Assembly: GCA_910579325.1 (NCBI GenBank)
Contig: CAJTTU010000016.1
Location: forward strand, 1-49,775
Origin: an uncultured Lachnospiraceae bacterium
GTDB lineage: Bacteria > Bacillota > Clostridia > Lachnospirales > Lachnospiraceae
Length of the DNA stretch: 49,775 bases
Direction of reading: 5' to 3'
The translations under genes were made by a program, and so were the position numbers. Below the pieces are notes generated by a model, which did not search any database, was not told the DNA's origin, and worked only from the letters and a program-made list of their open reading frames with translations. Shown one piece after another: positions 16,359-25,020 of the stretch (within the stretch, counting starts at the first letter, position 1; each line of letters begins with the position of its first letter).

Positions 16359-16405
16359 AAAGCGGTATTACATCCTTAAAATCAGGGTGTTATGCCGCTT
16401 TTTAC
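16359..16405 (+). terminator. intrinsic terminator of the sugar operon
   Basis: AAAGCGGTATTACATCCT pairs with AGGGTGTTATGCCGCTTT with a few wobbles, followed by TTTTTACTT. It lies about 40 bases after the deoC stop. Confidence 0.8.
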
Positions 16406-16408
16406 TTC

Positions 16409-16438
16409 AAAAAAACTCCGCAGGAAAACCTGCGGAGT
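16409..16438 (-). terminator. intrinsic terminator of rplM-rpsI
   Basis: Perfect 10-bp stem ACTCCGCAGG/CCTGCGGAGT with a four-base loop (16415-16438), followed on the minus strand by a run of seven T (16409-16415). It closes the leftward ribosomal genes, back to back with the sugar-operon terminator. Confidence 0.9.
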
Positions 16439-16468
16439 CCGAACTCTAAATCCATATATAACATTTGA

Positions 16469-16861
16469 TTAACGCTTGCTGAACTGAGGCGCGCGTCTGG
16501 CTGCCTTCAAGCCGTATTTCTTTCTCTCCTTCATACGAGGGTCACGGGTAAGATAGCCGGCTTTCTTTAAAATAGGACGATACTCACCATCCGCCTGCAG
16601 CAGCGCTCTGGCGATACCGTGGCGAACAGCGCCTGCCTGGCCGGTAAAACCGCCGCCATGCACGTTCACCAGTACGTCGAACTTATCCAATGTCTCGGTA
16701 GCGGCCAAAGGCTGACGAACCACAACCTTCAATGTCTCAAGGCCGAAATATTCGTCGATGCTTCTTTTATTAATCGTGATATTACCGGTTCCCGGTACCA
16801 AATATACTCTGGCAATACTCTTTTTTCTTCTTCCTGTTCCGTAAAATTTTGCGTTAGCCAC
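16469..16861 (-). CDS. rpsI: 30S ribosomal protein S9
   Basis: 130 residues, standard length. N-terminal FYGTGRRKKSIARV and the basic C-terminal tail ending APQFSKR, which in ribosome structures reaches the P-site tRNA, are present. The start is GTG at 16861 with GGAGG upstream. It lies 26 bases after rplM and ends the two-gene unit before a strong terminator. Confidence 0.97.
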   Translation of the reverse strand: MANAKFYGTGRRKKSIARVYLVPGTGNITINKRSIDEYFGLETLKVVVRQPLAATETLDKFDVLVNVHGGGFTGQAGAVRHGIARALLQADGEYRPILKKAGYLTRDPRMKERKKYGLKAARRAPQFSKR

Positions 16862-16887
16862 TGTAATTTCCTCCTTTCAGACCTTTC

Positions 16888-17316
16888 TTAAAAATTCAAT
16901 GCTTCCGGCTTCTGTGCTGCATGTCCATGCTCAGGACCGGCATATACATGAAGCTTCTTGATCATTGCTCTTCCTAAAGGTCCTTTGGGAAGCATTCCCT
17001 TTACTGCCAGTTCGATCACACGCTCCGGCTTCTTTGCCATCATATCCTTTAAAGTAGTCTCTCTCATACCGCCTACATATGCGGAGTGGTTGTAATAAAC
17101 CTTCTGTTCCAGTTTCTTTCCCGTCACTTTAATCTTATCGGCATTTACGATGATCACGAAGTCACCGGTATCCATATGAGGCGTAAAAATAGGTTTGTTC
17201 TTTCCTCTCAAAACCTTTGCTACTTCAGAGGCCAGACGACCTAATGTATGTCCGGTAGCATCAACTACATACCATTTTCTCTCGATTGTCGATGGACTAG
17301 CCATAAAACTTTTCAT
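16888..17316 (-). CDS. rplM: 50S ribosomal protein L13
   Basis: 142 residues. Recognised by ERKWYVVDATGHTLGRLAS, the NADKIKVTGKK segment and MLPKGPLGRAMIKKLHVYAG. L13 is an early assembly protein of the large subunit. The ATG at 17316 was chosen because AAGGAGG lies 9 bases upstream and it gives the family length; an in-frame start at 17349 lacks a ribosome binding site. It is transcribed with rpsI from the consensus promoter at 17430-17458. Confidence 0.97.
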   Translation of the reverse strand: MKSFMASPSTIERKWYVVDATGHTLGRLASEVAKVLRGKNKPIFTPHMDTGDFVIIVNADKIKVTGKKLEQKVYYNHSAYVGGMRETTLKDMMAKKPERVIELAVKGMLPKGPLGRAMIKKLHVYAGPEHGHAAQKPEALNF

Positions 17317-17429
17317 TGGTTGAATCCTCCTTGCACCAATTCTAAACACGCACAGTTTTATATGAATACGTTCTAAAACGCCACACCGGGGCTTTGGATC
17401 AGCATTTTTTCAATATTCACAGCCTTTAT

Positions 17430-17458
17430 ATTATATTACACGAACCGGGGTGTGTCAA
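17430..17458 (-). promoter_or_regulatory. consensus sigma-A promoter of rplM-rpsI
   Basis: On the minus strand a perfect TTGACA (17453-17458), 17-base spacer and perfect TATAAT (17430-17435). Transcription would start near 17423, giving a leader of about 107 bases before rplM. The promoter lies in the 223-base gap after truA. A ribosomal L13 leader motif could lie here but cannot be confirmed by eye. Confidence 0.88.
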
Positions 17459-17539
17459 TGGTTTCCCGGCATTTTCTCAAGGTTTTCAGCAAAGTTATCC
17501 GCCGGTCAGGCAGCCAACGGGTCAGTCATACCGGCCCTA

Positions 17540-18637
17540 TCAGAACGTATGGCAGAACCATTGCCGGTCTTCCGACCCACCTTCCGGAAAATATGGCTCC
17601 GGAAAATCCTTCCTCAGTGCCGGCGGAAGATCTTCCGTTTCCTGCTTTTTCAGCTGATATTCTTTTGTTAAACCGCCTGCCCATCCAGGGCTCTCCAGCC
17701 TGCCGGCCCGGTCGCAGATCCATACCCGTCCGGCACCGTCACGCATCGTTTTCTTTATGAGCCTTACCACATTTCTCTCAAAATCCCTCTCATGACAATG
17801 CGCGATATAAATATAAGACTCACCGGACCGAAGAATCTCTTTCTGCCAGATTCCATAAGCCCATTCTTTTTCCCGGACAACCAGACAGTCCTCAAGTCCT
17901 TTCTCATACGCAATCTCCATCAGCGTCAGCCCTCTGGCCGGAGCGGTCTGGGACGCCGCCCGACGGTCTCTCGCAACGAGTATTTCCTCCACATGAGAAG
18001 GCGGAATCGCTCCGATTCCCACCTGAATCAGCGTTCCCGCAATAATTCTTACCATATTATAAAGAAAGCCGTCCCCCCTGATGCGCAGGGTAATTTCATT
18101 TCCTTCCTTAAGCACCTCCAAACCATAAATCTTTCGAATCGTTTCCTCCGCCTGGCTGCCGGAAGAAGCAAAGCTTCGGAAATCATGCTCTCCGACCAGG
18201 CAGACAGCCCCTTCCCGCATCTTTTCCACATCCAGCGGCAGAAATACGAAATAATCGTACAGCCGCTTCACCGGATTCTCAAACCGGTGATTCCAGATTC
18301 TGTATTCATAGGTTTTCACACAGTTAGCCCTTCTGGGATGAAAATTCCGGAAGACTTCCTCAGCGCTCTGAATCCTGATATCCGCCGGCAGCCTGCCGTT
18401 TAAAGCGTAAGACAGCTTTTCCGGCTGAATTCTTGTCTCTGTGTCAAAGACTGCCACATTGCCCATCGCATGGACGCCGGAATCCGTGCGGCTAGCTCCA
18501 ATCACCTGAATCCTCTCGCCTGTCAGCGCTGTGATTGCTTCGTTCAGCCGCTGTTCCACAGTCACGCCGTTTTTCTGCAGCTGCCAGCCGCAGTAATTCG
18601 TCCCGTCATAAGCTACTGTTAATTTTATTCGTTTCAT
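17540..18637 (-). CDS. truA: tRNA pseudouridine(38-40) synthase TruA with long C-terminal extension
   Basis: 365 residues. Residues 1-245 are a complete TruA: KLTVAYDGTNYCGWQ at the start, catalytic D52 in SRTDSGVHA, and the RGDGFLYNMVRIIAGTL core, ending at ARGLTLMEIAY. It makes pseudouridine at positions 38-40 of tRNA anticodon arms. Usual family members end near residue 245-250; here about 115 more residues follow in frame, including SYIYIAHCHERDFERNVVRLIKK-like and Trp-containing segments that I do not recognise. The ATG at 18637 is the family start; GAGAGA upstream is a weak ribosome binding site. It is the last gene of the ecfA1-ecfA2-ecfT-truA unit. Confidence 0.93.
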   Translation of the reverse strand: MKRIKLTVAYDGTNYCGWQLQKNGVTVEQRLNEAITALTGERIQVIGASRTDSGVHAMGNVAVFDTETRIQPEKLSYALNGRLPADIRIQSAEEVFRNFHPRRANCVKTYEYRIWNHRFENPVKRLYDYFVFLPLDVEKMREGAVCLVGEHDFRSFASSGSQAEETIRKIYGLEVLKEGNEITLRIRGDGFLYNMVRIIAGTLIQVGIGAIPPSHVEEILVARDRRAASQTAPARGLTLMEIAYEKGLEDCLVVREKEWAYGIWQKEILRSGESYIYIAHCHERDFERNVVRLIKKTMRDGAGRVWICDRAGRLESPGWAGGLTKEYQLKKQETEDLPPALRKDFPEPYFPEGGSEDRQWFCHTF

Positions 18638-18719
18638 CACTTCATCTCTCTGACACACACCCTGCCATCATATCCTGATTTGTTCCCTGACGCGACAGAT
18701 CTCGCGATTTCAAAGCTTA

Positions 18720-19517
18720 CTACAGCAATACCCTCGCAACAATAATCAGCCCCAGATAGCAGGCCGCCGCACCGTAGGTCACAAAATCCCGCCGCTCATA
18801 GCGAAGGGGCTTCATCTTTGTCCTCCCCTCGCCGCCGTGATAGCACCGGGCCTCCATAGCCATAGCCAGATCGGTAGCCCGGCGGAATGCCGAGATAAAC
18901 AGCGGCACCAGCAAAGGAATCAGGTTTTTCGCCCGCTGAATCAGATTCCCTTCTTCAAAATCGGCTCCTCTGGCCATCTGCGCCTTCATAATCTTATCCG
19001 TTTCTTCCACCAGAATCGGAATAAACCGAAGGGCGATAGACATCATCATGGAAATCTCATGAATCGGAAAATGCACTTTCCGCAAGAATCCCAGACTTTT
19101 TTCCAGCCCGTCCGTCAGCTGATTGGGCGTTGTAGTATAAGTCATCATGGAAGATCCGATAATCAGAAAAATCAGACGGATCCCCATATAGAACGCCAGA
19201 CTCAGCCCCTCTTTCGTAATCCTGAAAATCCAGATACGGACCAGCACCTCGCCGGGCGTCAGCAACAAATTAAAAATCACACTGAAAATCAGCAAAAAAA
19301 TAATCGGTTTCAGGCCCCTAACAATAAAAGAAAAAGGCACGTTAGAAACACGGATATACAATGCCAGAAAGAAGGCGGCGATCAGATATCCCACCGGTCC
19401 TTTGGCAAAAAAAAGCGAAAATACATACAGCAGCGTAACAGCAAGCTTTACCCGTGGGTCCAGTTTATGAATGGGCGATTCCACCGGATAATACTGGCCC
19501 AAAGTAATACTTCTCAT
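18720..19517 (-). CDS. ecfT: energy-coupling factor transporter transmembrane protein EcfT
   Basis: 265 residues with about five to six hydrophobic helices. The two cytoplasmic coupling motifs that contact the ATPases are seen as AQMARGADF and AMEARCYHG. With EcfA1 and EcfA2 it forms the energising module used by many vitamin-binding S components encoded elsewhere. It starts 26 bases after ecfA2 and has a GGAGG-like site upstream. Placement between the alpha ribosomal operon and truA is the common Firmicutes order. Confidence 0.93.
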   Translation of the reverse strand: MRSITLGQYYPVESPIHKLDPRVKLAVTLLYVFSLFFAKGPVGYLIAAFFLALYIRVSNVPFSFIVRGLKPIIFLLIFSVIFNLLLTPGEVLVRIWIFRITKEGLSLAFYMGIRLIFLIIGSSMMTYTTTPNQLTDGLEKSLGFLRKVHFPIHEISMMMSIALRFIPILVEETDKIMKAQMARGADFEEGNLIQRAKNLIPLLVPLFISAFRRATDLAMAMEARCYHGGEGRTKMKPLRYERRDFVTYGAAACYLGLIIVARVLL

Positions 19518-19543
19518 TTTCTCGGTTTTCCTCCTGTTTTTCC

Positions 19544-20392
19544 TTATCTTCCAAGCGCCCTTAAAATCGATGCTTTCGCTTCCTCGATTGTGGTAGCATT
19601 CTCGTCCACATCGAACCCTTTATCTTTCAAATCATGCATCAGGTAAGTCACCTGCGGCGCCGCCAGACCGATTTCTTCCAGTTCTATATAATGGCTGAAC
19701 ACCTCTCTGACACTGCCGTCGAAGGCTGCTTCCCCATGGTTCATCACAATAATGCGGTCCACGTATTTGGCCACGTCTTCCATGCTGTGGGACACCAGTA
19801 CCACTGTGATCTGCCGCTCCTTCTGCAGATAGGCCACCTGATCCAGAATATCATCTCTGCCCTTGGGGTCCAGCCCTGCGGTCGGCTCATCCAGAATCAG
19901 CACCTCCGGCTTCATCGCCAGTACGCCGGCAATCGCCACGCGGCGTTTCTCTCCACCTGACAGCTCAAAAGGAGATTTCTCATAATAGTTTTCGCTCAGC
20001 CCCACCAGACGAAGAGACTCCTCCGCCCGACGTTTGATTTCTTCCTGATTAAGACCCAGATTTTTAGGGCCGAAACAGACATCTGTAAACACATCCACTT
20101 CAAAAAGCTGGTGTTCCGGATACTGAAATACCAGCCCCACCTTACTGCGCAGCTCCTTCATGCGGAAACCCTCCGCATAAATATTCTGATCCCCATACCA
20201 TATTTCACCGGAGGTCGCCCGAATCAGGCCGTTCAAATGCTGGATCAGCGTAGATTTTCCCGAACCGGTATGTCCGATCAGTCCGATAAACTGTCCGTCA
20301 GGAATCTCCAGATTCACGTTTTTCAGCGCATGGGCTTCCATCGCCGTCCCCTGATTATAACAATAGCTTATATCTTTCAGCGTAATCGACAT
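19544..20392 (-). CDS. ecfA2: energy-coupling factor transporter ATPase EcfA2
   Basis: 282 residues. Walker A GHTGSGKST, Q-loop FQYPEHQLF, signature LSGGEKRR, Walker B LILDEPTAGLDP and the H-loop VLVSHSMED are all present, so this site is intact. The GHTGSGKST form and the QYPEHQLFE loop are typical of EcfA2 as opposed to EcfA1. Its start overlaps the end of ecfA1 by 16 bases, which suggests translational coupling and equal amounts for the heterodimer. Confidence 0.93.
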   Translation of the reverse strand: MSITLKDISYCYNQGTAMEAHALKNVNLEIPDGQFIGLIGHTGSGKSTLIQHLNGLIRATSGEIWYGDQNIYAEGFRMKELRSKVGLVFQYPEHQLFEVDVFTDVCFGPKNLGLNQEEIKRRAEESLRLVGLSENYYEKSPFELSGGEKRRVAIAGVLAMKPEVLILDEPTAGLDPKGRDDILDQVAYLQKERQITVVLVSHSMEDVAKYVDRIIVMNHGEAAFDGSVREVFSHYIELEEIGLAAPQVTYLMHDLKDKGFDVDENATTIEEAKASILRALGR

Positions 20393-21228
20393 AATGCCTC
20401 CACCATCTCTTCTATCGTTAAAATGTCCGCCGGCAGCTCCAGCCCTTCTTTGCGCAGTTCAAAAGCCAGTTCTGTCATCTGGGGCACATCCAGCCGGTAT
20501 TTCTTCAACCGGTCCACCTGAGAAAATATTTCCTTCGGTTTCCCCTCCATCACCACTTTTCCGTCATCCATCACAATAATCCGGTCGGCGCTGATGGCCT
20601 CCTCCATATAATGTGTAATCAGAATTACCGTGATATTTTCTTTTTCATTCAGTTCCCGCACAGTCCGGATCACTTCCTTCCGGCCGTTGGGATCCAGCAT
20701 GGCGGTAGGCTCGTCCAGGATAATGCATTTGGGACGCATCGCCATCACACCTGCAATGGCCACGCGCTGCTTCTGCCCGCCGGACAGCCGGTTGGGAGAA
20801 AAACTGCGGTAAGCCGTCATCCCGACGGCTCTCAGGCTTTCATCCACCCTCTCCCATATCTTTCTGGTTTCCACCCCCATATTCTCAGGGCCGAATCCCA
20901 CGTCTTCTTCCACAATACTTGCTACAATCTGATTATCCGGATTCTGAAACACCATGCCTGCCGTCTGGCGAATCTTCCAGAGCGCCCTCTCATCTTTTGT
21001 ATCGTCCTCGCCTACCCAAATCGTTCCGTCAGTGGGCAGCAAAAGAGCATTCATATGTTTGGCCAGAGTAGATTTTCCCGAACCGTTATGCCCCAGAATA
21101 GCCACAAACTCACCGGCTTCTATATCTATGTCCACAGTATCGACCGCCCGGTTGATTTCGGTCACCTTGTTTTCCTCGTCGCGCTGAATATATTCATAAA
21201 CCAGCTTTGCAGTCTTTATGATTCCCAT
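20377..21228 (-). CDS. ecfA1: energy-coupling factor transporter ATPase EcfA1
   Basis: 283 residues. Walker A GHNGSGKST, Q-loop FQNPDNQIV, signature LSGGQKQR, Walker B IILDEPTAMLDP and ILITHYMEE are present. The GHNGSGKST/NPDNQ pair is the EcfA1 pattern. Together with EcfA2 and EcfT it powers ECF-type vitamin import at the cell membrane. It is the first gene of its unit, behind its own promoter and after the rplQ terminator. Confidence 0.93.
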   Translation of the reverse strand: MGIIKTAKLVYEYIQRDEENKVTEINRAVDTVDIDIEAGEFVAILGHNGSGKSTLAKHMNALLLPTDGTIWVGEDDTKDERALWKIRQTAGMVFQNPDNQIVASIVEEDVGFGPENMGVETRKIWERVDESLRAVGMTAYRSFSPNRLSGGQKQRVAIAGVMAMRPKCIILDEPTAMLDPNGRKEVIRTVRELNEKENITVILITHYMEEAISADRIIVMDDGKVVMEGKPKEIFSQVDRLKKYRLDVPQMTELAFELRKEGLELPADILTIEEMVEALCRLR

Positions 21229-21350
21229 CGTTTTCCCGATTCCTCCAGAGCAGAAGTCCGGCCGATCACGGAGAATATTCCCCGTCAGATCACCACAAAA
21301 CGCCCTTTATCGCATCGCATTATAATCATATATCATATCTTCGATTTATT

Positions 21351-21379
21351 ATTTTACTGGATTATCTTATTTTATGCAA
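21351..21379 (-). promoter_or_regulatory. likely sigma-A promoter of ecfA1-ecfA2-ecfT-truA
   Basis: On the minus strand TTGCAT (21374-21379), 17-base spacer, TAAAAT (21351-21356). It sits downstream of the rplQ terminator and about 120 bases before ecfA1, in an AT-rich gap. Confidence 0.6.
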
Positions 21380-21417
21380 GAAAAATATGTGTTAAATCCC
21401 TTTGTTTTTTATAATAT

Positions 21418-21463
21418 AAAAAGCCGAATACCCCGCAGCATTCCATGGAGTACTCAGCTTTTT
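21418..21463 (-). terminator. intrinsic terminator of the alpha operon (after rplQ)
   Basis: AAAAAGCCGAATACCCC (21418-21434) pairs with GGAGTACTCAGCTTTTT (21447-21463) with wobble pairs. On the minus strand the stem ends in TTTTT followed by AT-rich sequence. It lies 27 bases after the rplQ stop. Confidence 0.85.
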
Positions 21464-21489
21464 CACATTACACAATAATTCTTAAATTC

Positions 21490-22026
21490 TTATACTAATT
21501 CAATCTGCACCATCATCGCGGCGTCGCCTTTTCTCGGCCCGATCTTCACGATTCTGGTATAACCACCTTGGCGGGTGGTATATTTGGGCGCGATCTCCTC
21601 GAACAGCTTCTTCGGCATATCGACTTGCTTCGTCCCCCTCTTTCTGCCTGCAAGAGCTGTGGGAACCTCTTTTACGGGATAAAGTACCTGAAGCATTTTT
21701 CTTCTGGCATGCAGTCTGGAAGGTTTGTCTTTTTTGATCTCCTTCTGCACTTCGTCATACAGAGTCACTTTCTTACCATCCACAACCTCTTTTACTCTCT
21801 TACCGTCTTTATCCTTGCGGGGCGTTTTTGCCGTCACGGTAACGGTCTCGTAATTATCCACCTCTTTCACGGCCATCGCGATCAGACCTTCGGCAATCTT
21901 GCGAATTTCCTTTGCCTTTGACTCAGTGGTCACGATCTTTCCATGGTATAAAAGACTGGTCACCTGACTCCTGAGCAGCGCTTTTCTCTGGTCAGATGTT
22001 CTTCCTAATTTTCGATATCCTGCCAT
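21490..22026 (-). CDS. rplQ: 50S ribosomal protein L17 with internal insertion
   Basis: 178 residues against a usual 115-130. The N-terminal AGYRKLGRTSDQRKALLRSQ and the C-terminal HARRKMLQVLYPVKEV ... FEEIAPKYTTRQGGYTRIVK are standard. Between them, after GLIAMAV, there is an insertion of about 45-50 charged residues (KTPRKDKDGKRVKE and following). Similar longer L17 proteins are known in Lachnospiraceae. The ATG at 22026 has GGAGG upstream. Last gene of the alpha operon, 161 bases after rpoA; that gap has no other gene. Confidence 0.95.
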   Translation of the reverse strand: MAGYRKLGRTSDQRKALLRSQVTSLLYHGKIVTTESKAKEIRKIAEGLIAMAVKEVDNYETVTVTAKTPRKDKDGKRVKEVVDGKKVTLYDEVQKEIKKDKPSRLHARRKMLQVLYPVKEVPTALAGRKRGTKQVDMPKKLFEEIAPKYTTRQGGYTRIVKIGPRKGDAAMMVQIELV

Positions 22027-22187
22027 GATTTCCTCCATTTGTGGAACGCACTGCCATGCGCATCGGGCTTACTGACAGGCGGCCGGCGTATCGGGTACAT
22101 ATCCTTAAACTGAACCCTGCAGCGCTGGCAATTTCCATAAATATCCTATTATAATCTCATCGAATTTTTCCCAAAAGATTTCCGGGC

Positions 22188-23147
22188 TTATTCTTCGCTG
22201 GGATTCAGCTCCAGACCCAGCTCCTTTAATTTCGCAAGTACTTCCTCCAGAGACTTCCGTCCCAGGTTTCTGACTTTCATCATATCCTCCGAAGTTCTGT
22301 TGCACAGCTCCTCCACGGTATTGATCCCGGCCCGTTTCAGGCAGTTGTAGGAACGCACGGACAACTCCAGCTCGTCGATGTTCATCTCCAGTACTTTTTC
22401 TTTCTCATTATCCTCTTTCTCCACCATAACCTCAGCGGTCTTGGCATTCTCGGAAAGATCGATAAACAGATTCAAATGCTCGCTCAGAACCTTTGCCGCA
22501 AGGCTCACTGCCTCGTCAGGCGCCAATGTGCCGTTCGTAAACACATCAAGGGTCAGTTTATCATAATCTGTAATCTGGCCGACACGGGTATTCTCAACTT
22601 TCAGATTCACACGCTCTACCGGCGTATAGATGGAATCTACTGCAATGACACCGATCGGAAGCTCTTCATCTTTATTGCGCTCCGCACTGACATAGCCTCT
22701 TCCATTTGTGATCGTAAGCTCCATGTACAGTTTACAGTCGGGTCCGCCGCTTAAGGTAGCGATCGCCAGATCCTTATTCAGAATCTCGGTATCGGAATCC
22801 ACCTGAATATCGCCGGCTGTCACAACGCCCTCGCCCTCGAACTCAATGTAAGCCACCTTGACTTCGTTGCTGTCACTGTTGTTTTTAATCGCCAGATCCT
22901 TGATATTCAGGATAATCTCGGTCACATCTTCCTTCACGCCGGGAATCGGACTGAACTCATGCAGAACGCCGTCGATCTTCACCTGGCTCACGGCTGAACC
23001 AGGCAGAGAGGACAGCATAATCCTTCTCAGGGAATTCCCAAGGGTCGTACCGTAGCCCCGCTCCAGCGGCTCCACTACAAATTTTCCATACTTTTTGTCA
23101 TCTGAGATTTCAACAATCTCAATATTAGGTTTTTCAAAATCGAACAC
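22188..23147 (-). CDS. rpoA: RNA polymerase subunit alpha
   Basis: 319 residues. N-terminal domain 1-230 with the YGTTLGNSLRRIMLSSLPG dimer/assembly motif, an acidic linker rich in Glu and Lys, and the C-terminal domain (~250-315) with SVRSYNCLKRAGINTVEEL and VRNLGRKSLEEV, which binds UP elements and activators. The start is GTG at 23147 with AGGAGGG upstream. That ribosome binding site could pair with CCCTC 16 bases earlier, which may limit initiation. It lies 86 bases after rpsD. Confidence 0.97.
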   Translation of the reverse strand: MFDFEKPNIEIVEISDDKKYGKFVVEPLERGYGTTLGNSLRRIMLSSLPGSAVSQVKIDGVLHEFSPIPGVKEDVTEIILNIKDLAIKNNSDSNEVKVAYIEFEGEGVVTAGDIQVDSDTEILNKDLAIATLSGGPDCKLYMELTITNGRGYVSAERNKDEELPIGVIAVDSIYTPVERVNLKVENTRVGQITDYDKLTLDVFTNGTLAPDEAVSLAAKVLSEHLNLFIDLSENAKTAEVMVEKEDNEKEKVLEMNIDELELSVRSYNCLKRAGINTVEELCNRTSEDMMKVRNLGRKSLEEVLAKLKELGLELNPSEE

Positions 23148-23233
23148 TCTATTAAGACCCTCCTTTTGAGTTATGACTGAGGGATGCCCTATGTCGCTAA
23201 GCCATACGAATCAGAAACAGATTAACTAACATT

Positions 23234-23827
23234 TTACTTGGAGTACAGCTCGACGATCAGCATCTCATCAACGGGTACGTCAATCACTTCTCTGGTAGGT
23301 AATTCTTTAACAGTCACCGTTAAAGCTTCTGCATTCGGATCTAACCATTCGGGAACGAGTCTTCCGCCTGTCACTTCCAGGATATCCTTATATCTCTGGG
23401 AATCTCTGTTTTTCTCCTTCACCTCAATCACGTCGCCTGCTTTAATCAGGTAAGAGGGAATGTTTACGCACTTTCCGTTTACCAGCACATGACGATGATC
23501 GACGATCTGTCTTGCTTCTCTTCTGGTACGGGCAAAACCGGCGCGGAACATTACGTTATCCAGCCTTCTCTCCAGGAGGATCATCAGGTTCTCGCCTACC
23601 TGGCCCTTCTGCTGCTTTGCCTTTTTATAATAATTTCTGAAGGGTTTTTCCAATACACCATAAATGAACTTTGCTTTCTGCTTCTCCCTTAACTGGAGAC
23701 CATACTCGCTTACTTTTCTGTTGGCTCTTCTTAATTCTCTCTTTGATTTTTTATCAATCCCTAAATACATAGGCTCAAGACCAAGAGATCTGCATCTTTT
23801 AAGAACTGGAACTCTATTTACTGCCAC
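23234..23827 (-). CDS. rpsD: 30S ribosomal protein S4
   Basis: 197 residues. Begins MAVNRVPVLKRCRSLGLEP and contains the S4 RNA-binding domain with RLDNVMFRAGFARTRREARQIVDHRHVLVNG. Only one N-terminal cysteine is present, so this is the zinc-free form. S4 is a primary 16S binding protein and in several bacteria represses its own operon. Here it lies inside the alpha operon, not alone as in Bacillus. Start is GTG at 23827 behind AGGAGG. Confidence 0.97.
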   Translation of the reverse strand: MAVNRVPVLKRCRSLGLEPMYLGIDKKSKRELRRANRKVSEYGLQLREKQKAKFIYGVLEKPFRNYYKKAKQQKGQVGENLMILLERRLDNVMFRAGFARTRREARQIVDHRHVLVNGKCVNIPSYLIKAGDVIEVKEKNRDSQRYKDILEVTGGRLVPEWLDPNAEALTVTVKELPTREVIDVPVDEMLIVELYSK

Positions 23828-23845
23828 TTTTCATTTCCTCCTAAA

Positions 23846-24244
23846 TTAAACTCTTCTGCGTTTGGGCGGACGACAACCATTGTGGGGTACCGGCGTCACG
23901 TCTCTGATACTGGTAACTTCCAGACCACAGGCCTGCAGGGCGCGGATCGCGGCCTCTCTGCCTGAACCGGGTCCCTTTACCATAACGTCAACGGATTTCA
24001 AACCATGTACCAAAGCTGCTTTTGTCGCAGTTTCTGCCGCCATCTGAGCAGCATAGGGAGTAGATTTCCTTGAACCTCTAAATCCCAGACCGCCCGCACT
24101 CGCCCATGAAAGAGCATTCCCCTGAGTATCCGTCAGGGTCACGATTGTATTGTTAAAAGAAGACTGAATGTGCGCTTGTCCGCGTTCAACGTTTTTCTTA
24201 ACACGCTTTTTTGTCACTTTCTTTGCTGACACTTTCTTCGCCAT
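23846..24244 (-). CDS. rpsK: 30S ribosomal protein S11
   Basis: 132 residues. Basic N-terminal extension, then QAHIQSSFNNTIVTLTD, GFRGSRKSTPYAAQ and the C-terminal VTPVPHNGCRPPKRRRV are diagnostic. It helps form the platform of the small subunit near the mRNA exit. It follows rpsM after 178 bases, a gap with two small hairpins (CTGTG/CACAG at 24309-24323 and TTTCATCC/GGATGAAA at 24344-24365). Confidence 0.97.
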   Translation of the reverse strand: MAKKVSAKKVTKKRVKKNVERGQAHIQSSFNNTIVTLTDTQGNALSWASAGGLGFRGSRKSTPYAAQMAAETATKAALVHGLKSVDVMVKGPGSGREAAIRALQACGLEVTSIRDVTPVPHNGCRPPKRRRV

Positions 24245-24422
24245 TTAAACTAACCTTTCCCTAGAGGGTTCCTTTCTAAATAGTAACTATCCAAATAACC
24301 ATGCAGACCTGTGGTTTTCACAGTCTCCCGCATACCGTCTGCCTTTCATCCTGCCGCGGATGAAAACGGGGCCTGTGAGCCATCCGGCCATCGCCCGTAA
24401 GAACGAAATCGAAACAATCGGA

Positions 24423-24794
24423 TTATTTCTTCTTGTTCGCTACCGTCTTCTTCGGGCCCTTTCTCGTTCTTGCGTTTGTCTTGGTCTTTTGTCCGCGTAC
24501 GGGAAGTCCTTTTCTGTGGCGGATTCCCCTGTAGCAGCCGATTTCCTGAAGCCGCTTGATATTCAGAGCGATCTCTCTTCTCAGATCACCTTCCACCAGT
24601 ACGTGGTCGTTCTCCAAAGCCGTAGTGATTCTCTTAACTTCTTCGTCAGTCAGATCTCTGACGCGGGTATCAGGATTTACATTTGCTTCGGCAAGAATAC
24701 GGTTCGATGTCGCACGGCCGACGCCATAAATATAGGTCAAGCCGATTTCAACACGTTTTTCTCTTGGTAAATCAACACCTGAAATACGAGCCAT
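24423..24794 (-). CDS. rpsM: 30S ribosomal protein S13
   Basis: 123 residues. MARISGVDLPREKRVEIGLTYIYGVG and RGIRHRKGLPVRGQKTKTNARTRKG are standard. The Lys/Arg-rich C-terminal tail contacts tRNA at the subunit bridge. GGAGG stands 11 bases before the ATG. Preceded by an unusual 312-base gap that holds a promoter and three hairpins, so this gene seems to head its own regulated transcript. Confidence 0.97.
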   Translation of the reverse strand: MARISGVDLPREKRVEIGLTYIYGVGRATSNRILAEANVNPDTRVRDLTDEEVKRITTALENDHVLVEGDLRREIALNIKRLQEIGCYRGIRHRKGLPVRGQKTKTNARTRKGPKKTVANKKK

Positions 24795-24840
24795 GTGTGT
24801 ATTGCACCTCCATAGTAATATTCTTTTTTATGGTATAGGG

Positions 24841-24933
24841 GTGAGCTAAGTGCTCACAGTCTCTCAGGCGTATGGATCATACGCCTTAAACGCAGAAAAA
24901 CGAGCATACGCAGCCCGTCAATTCCCATTGACG
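24841..24933 (-). promoter_or_regulatory. three-hairpin leader upstream of rpsM
   Basis: Three perfect hairpins lie in a row before rpsM. They are GTGAGC/GCTCAC (24841-24857, 5-base loop), GGCGTATG/CATACGCC (24867-24885, 3-base loop) and CGTCAAT/ATTGACG (24916-24933, 4-base loop). None is followed by a T tract, so they are not ordinary terminators. They may form a control element for the S13-S11-S4-alpha-L17 transcript (inference). Confidence 0.6.
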
Positions 24934-25020
24934 CCTGAAATGTTGTGCGTACACTTTCTTTTCGTGATTTTTGAATTGGAATTTCATTTTGCGTGATTCC
25001 GTCAATTTTTGTAAGAAATA

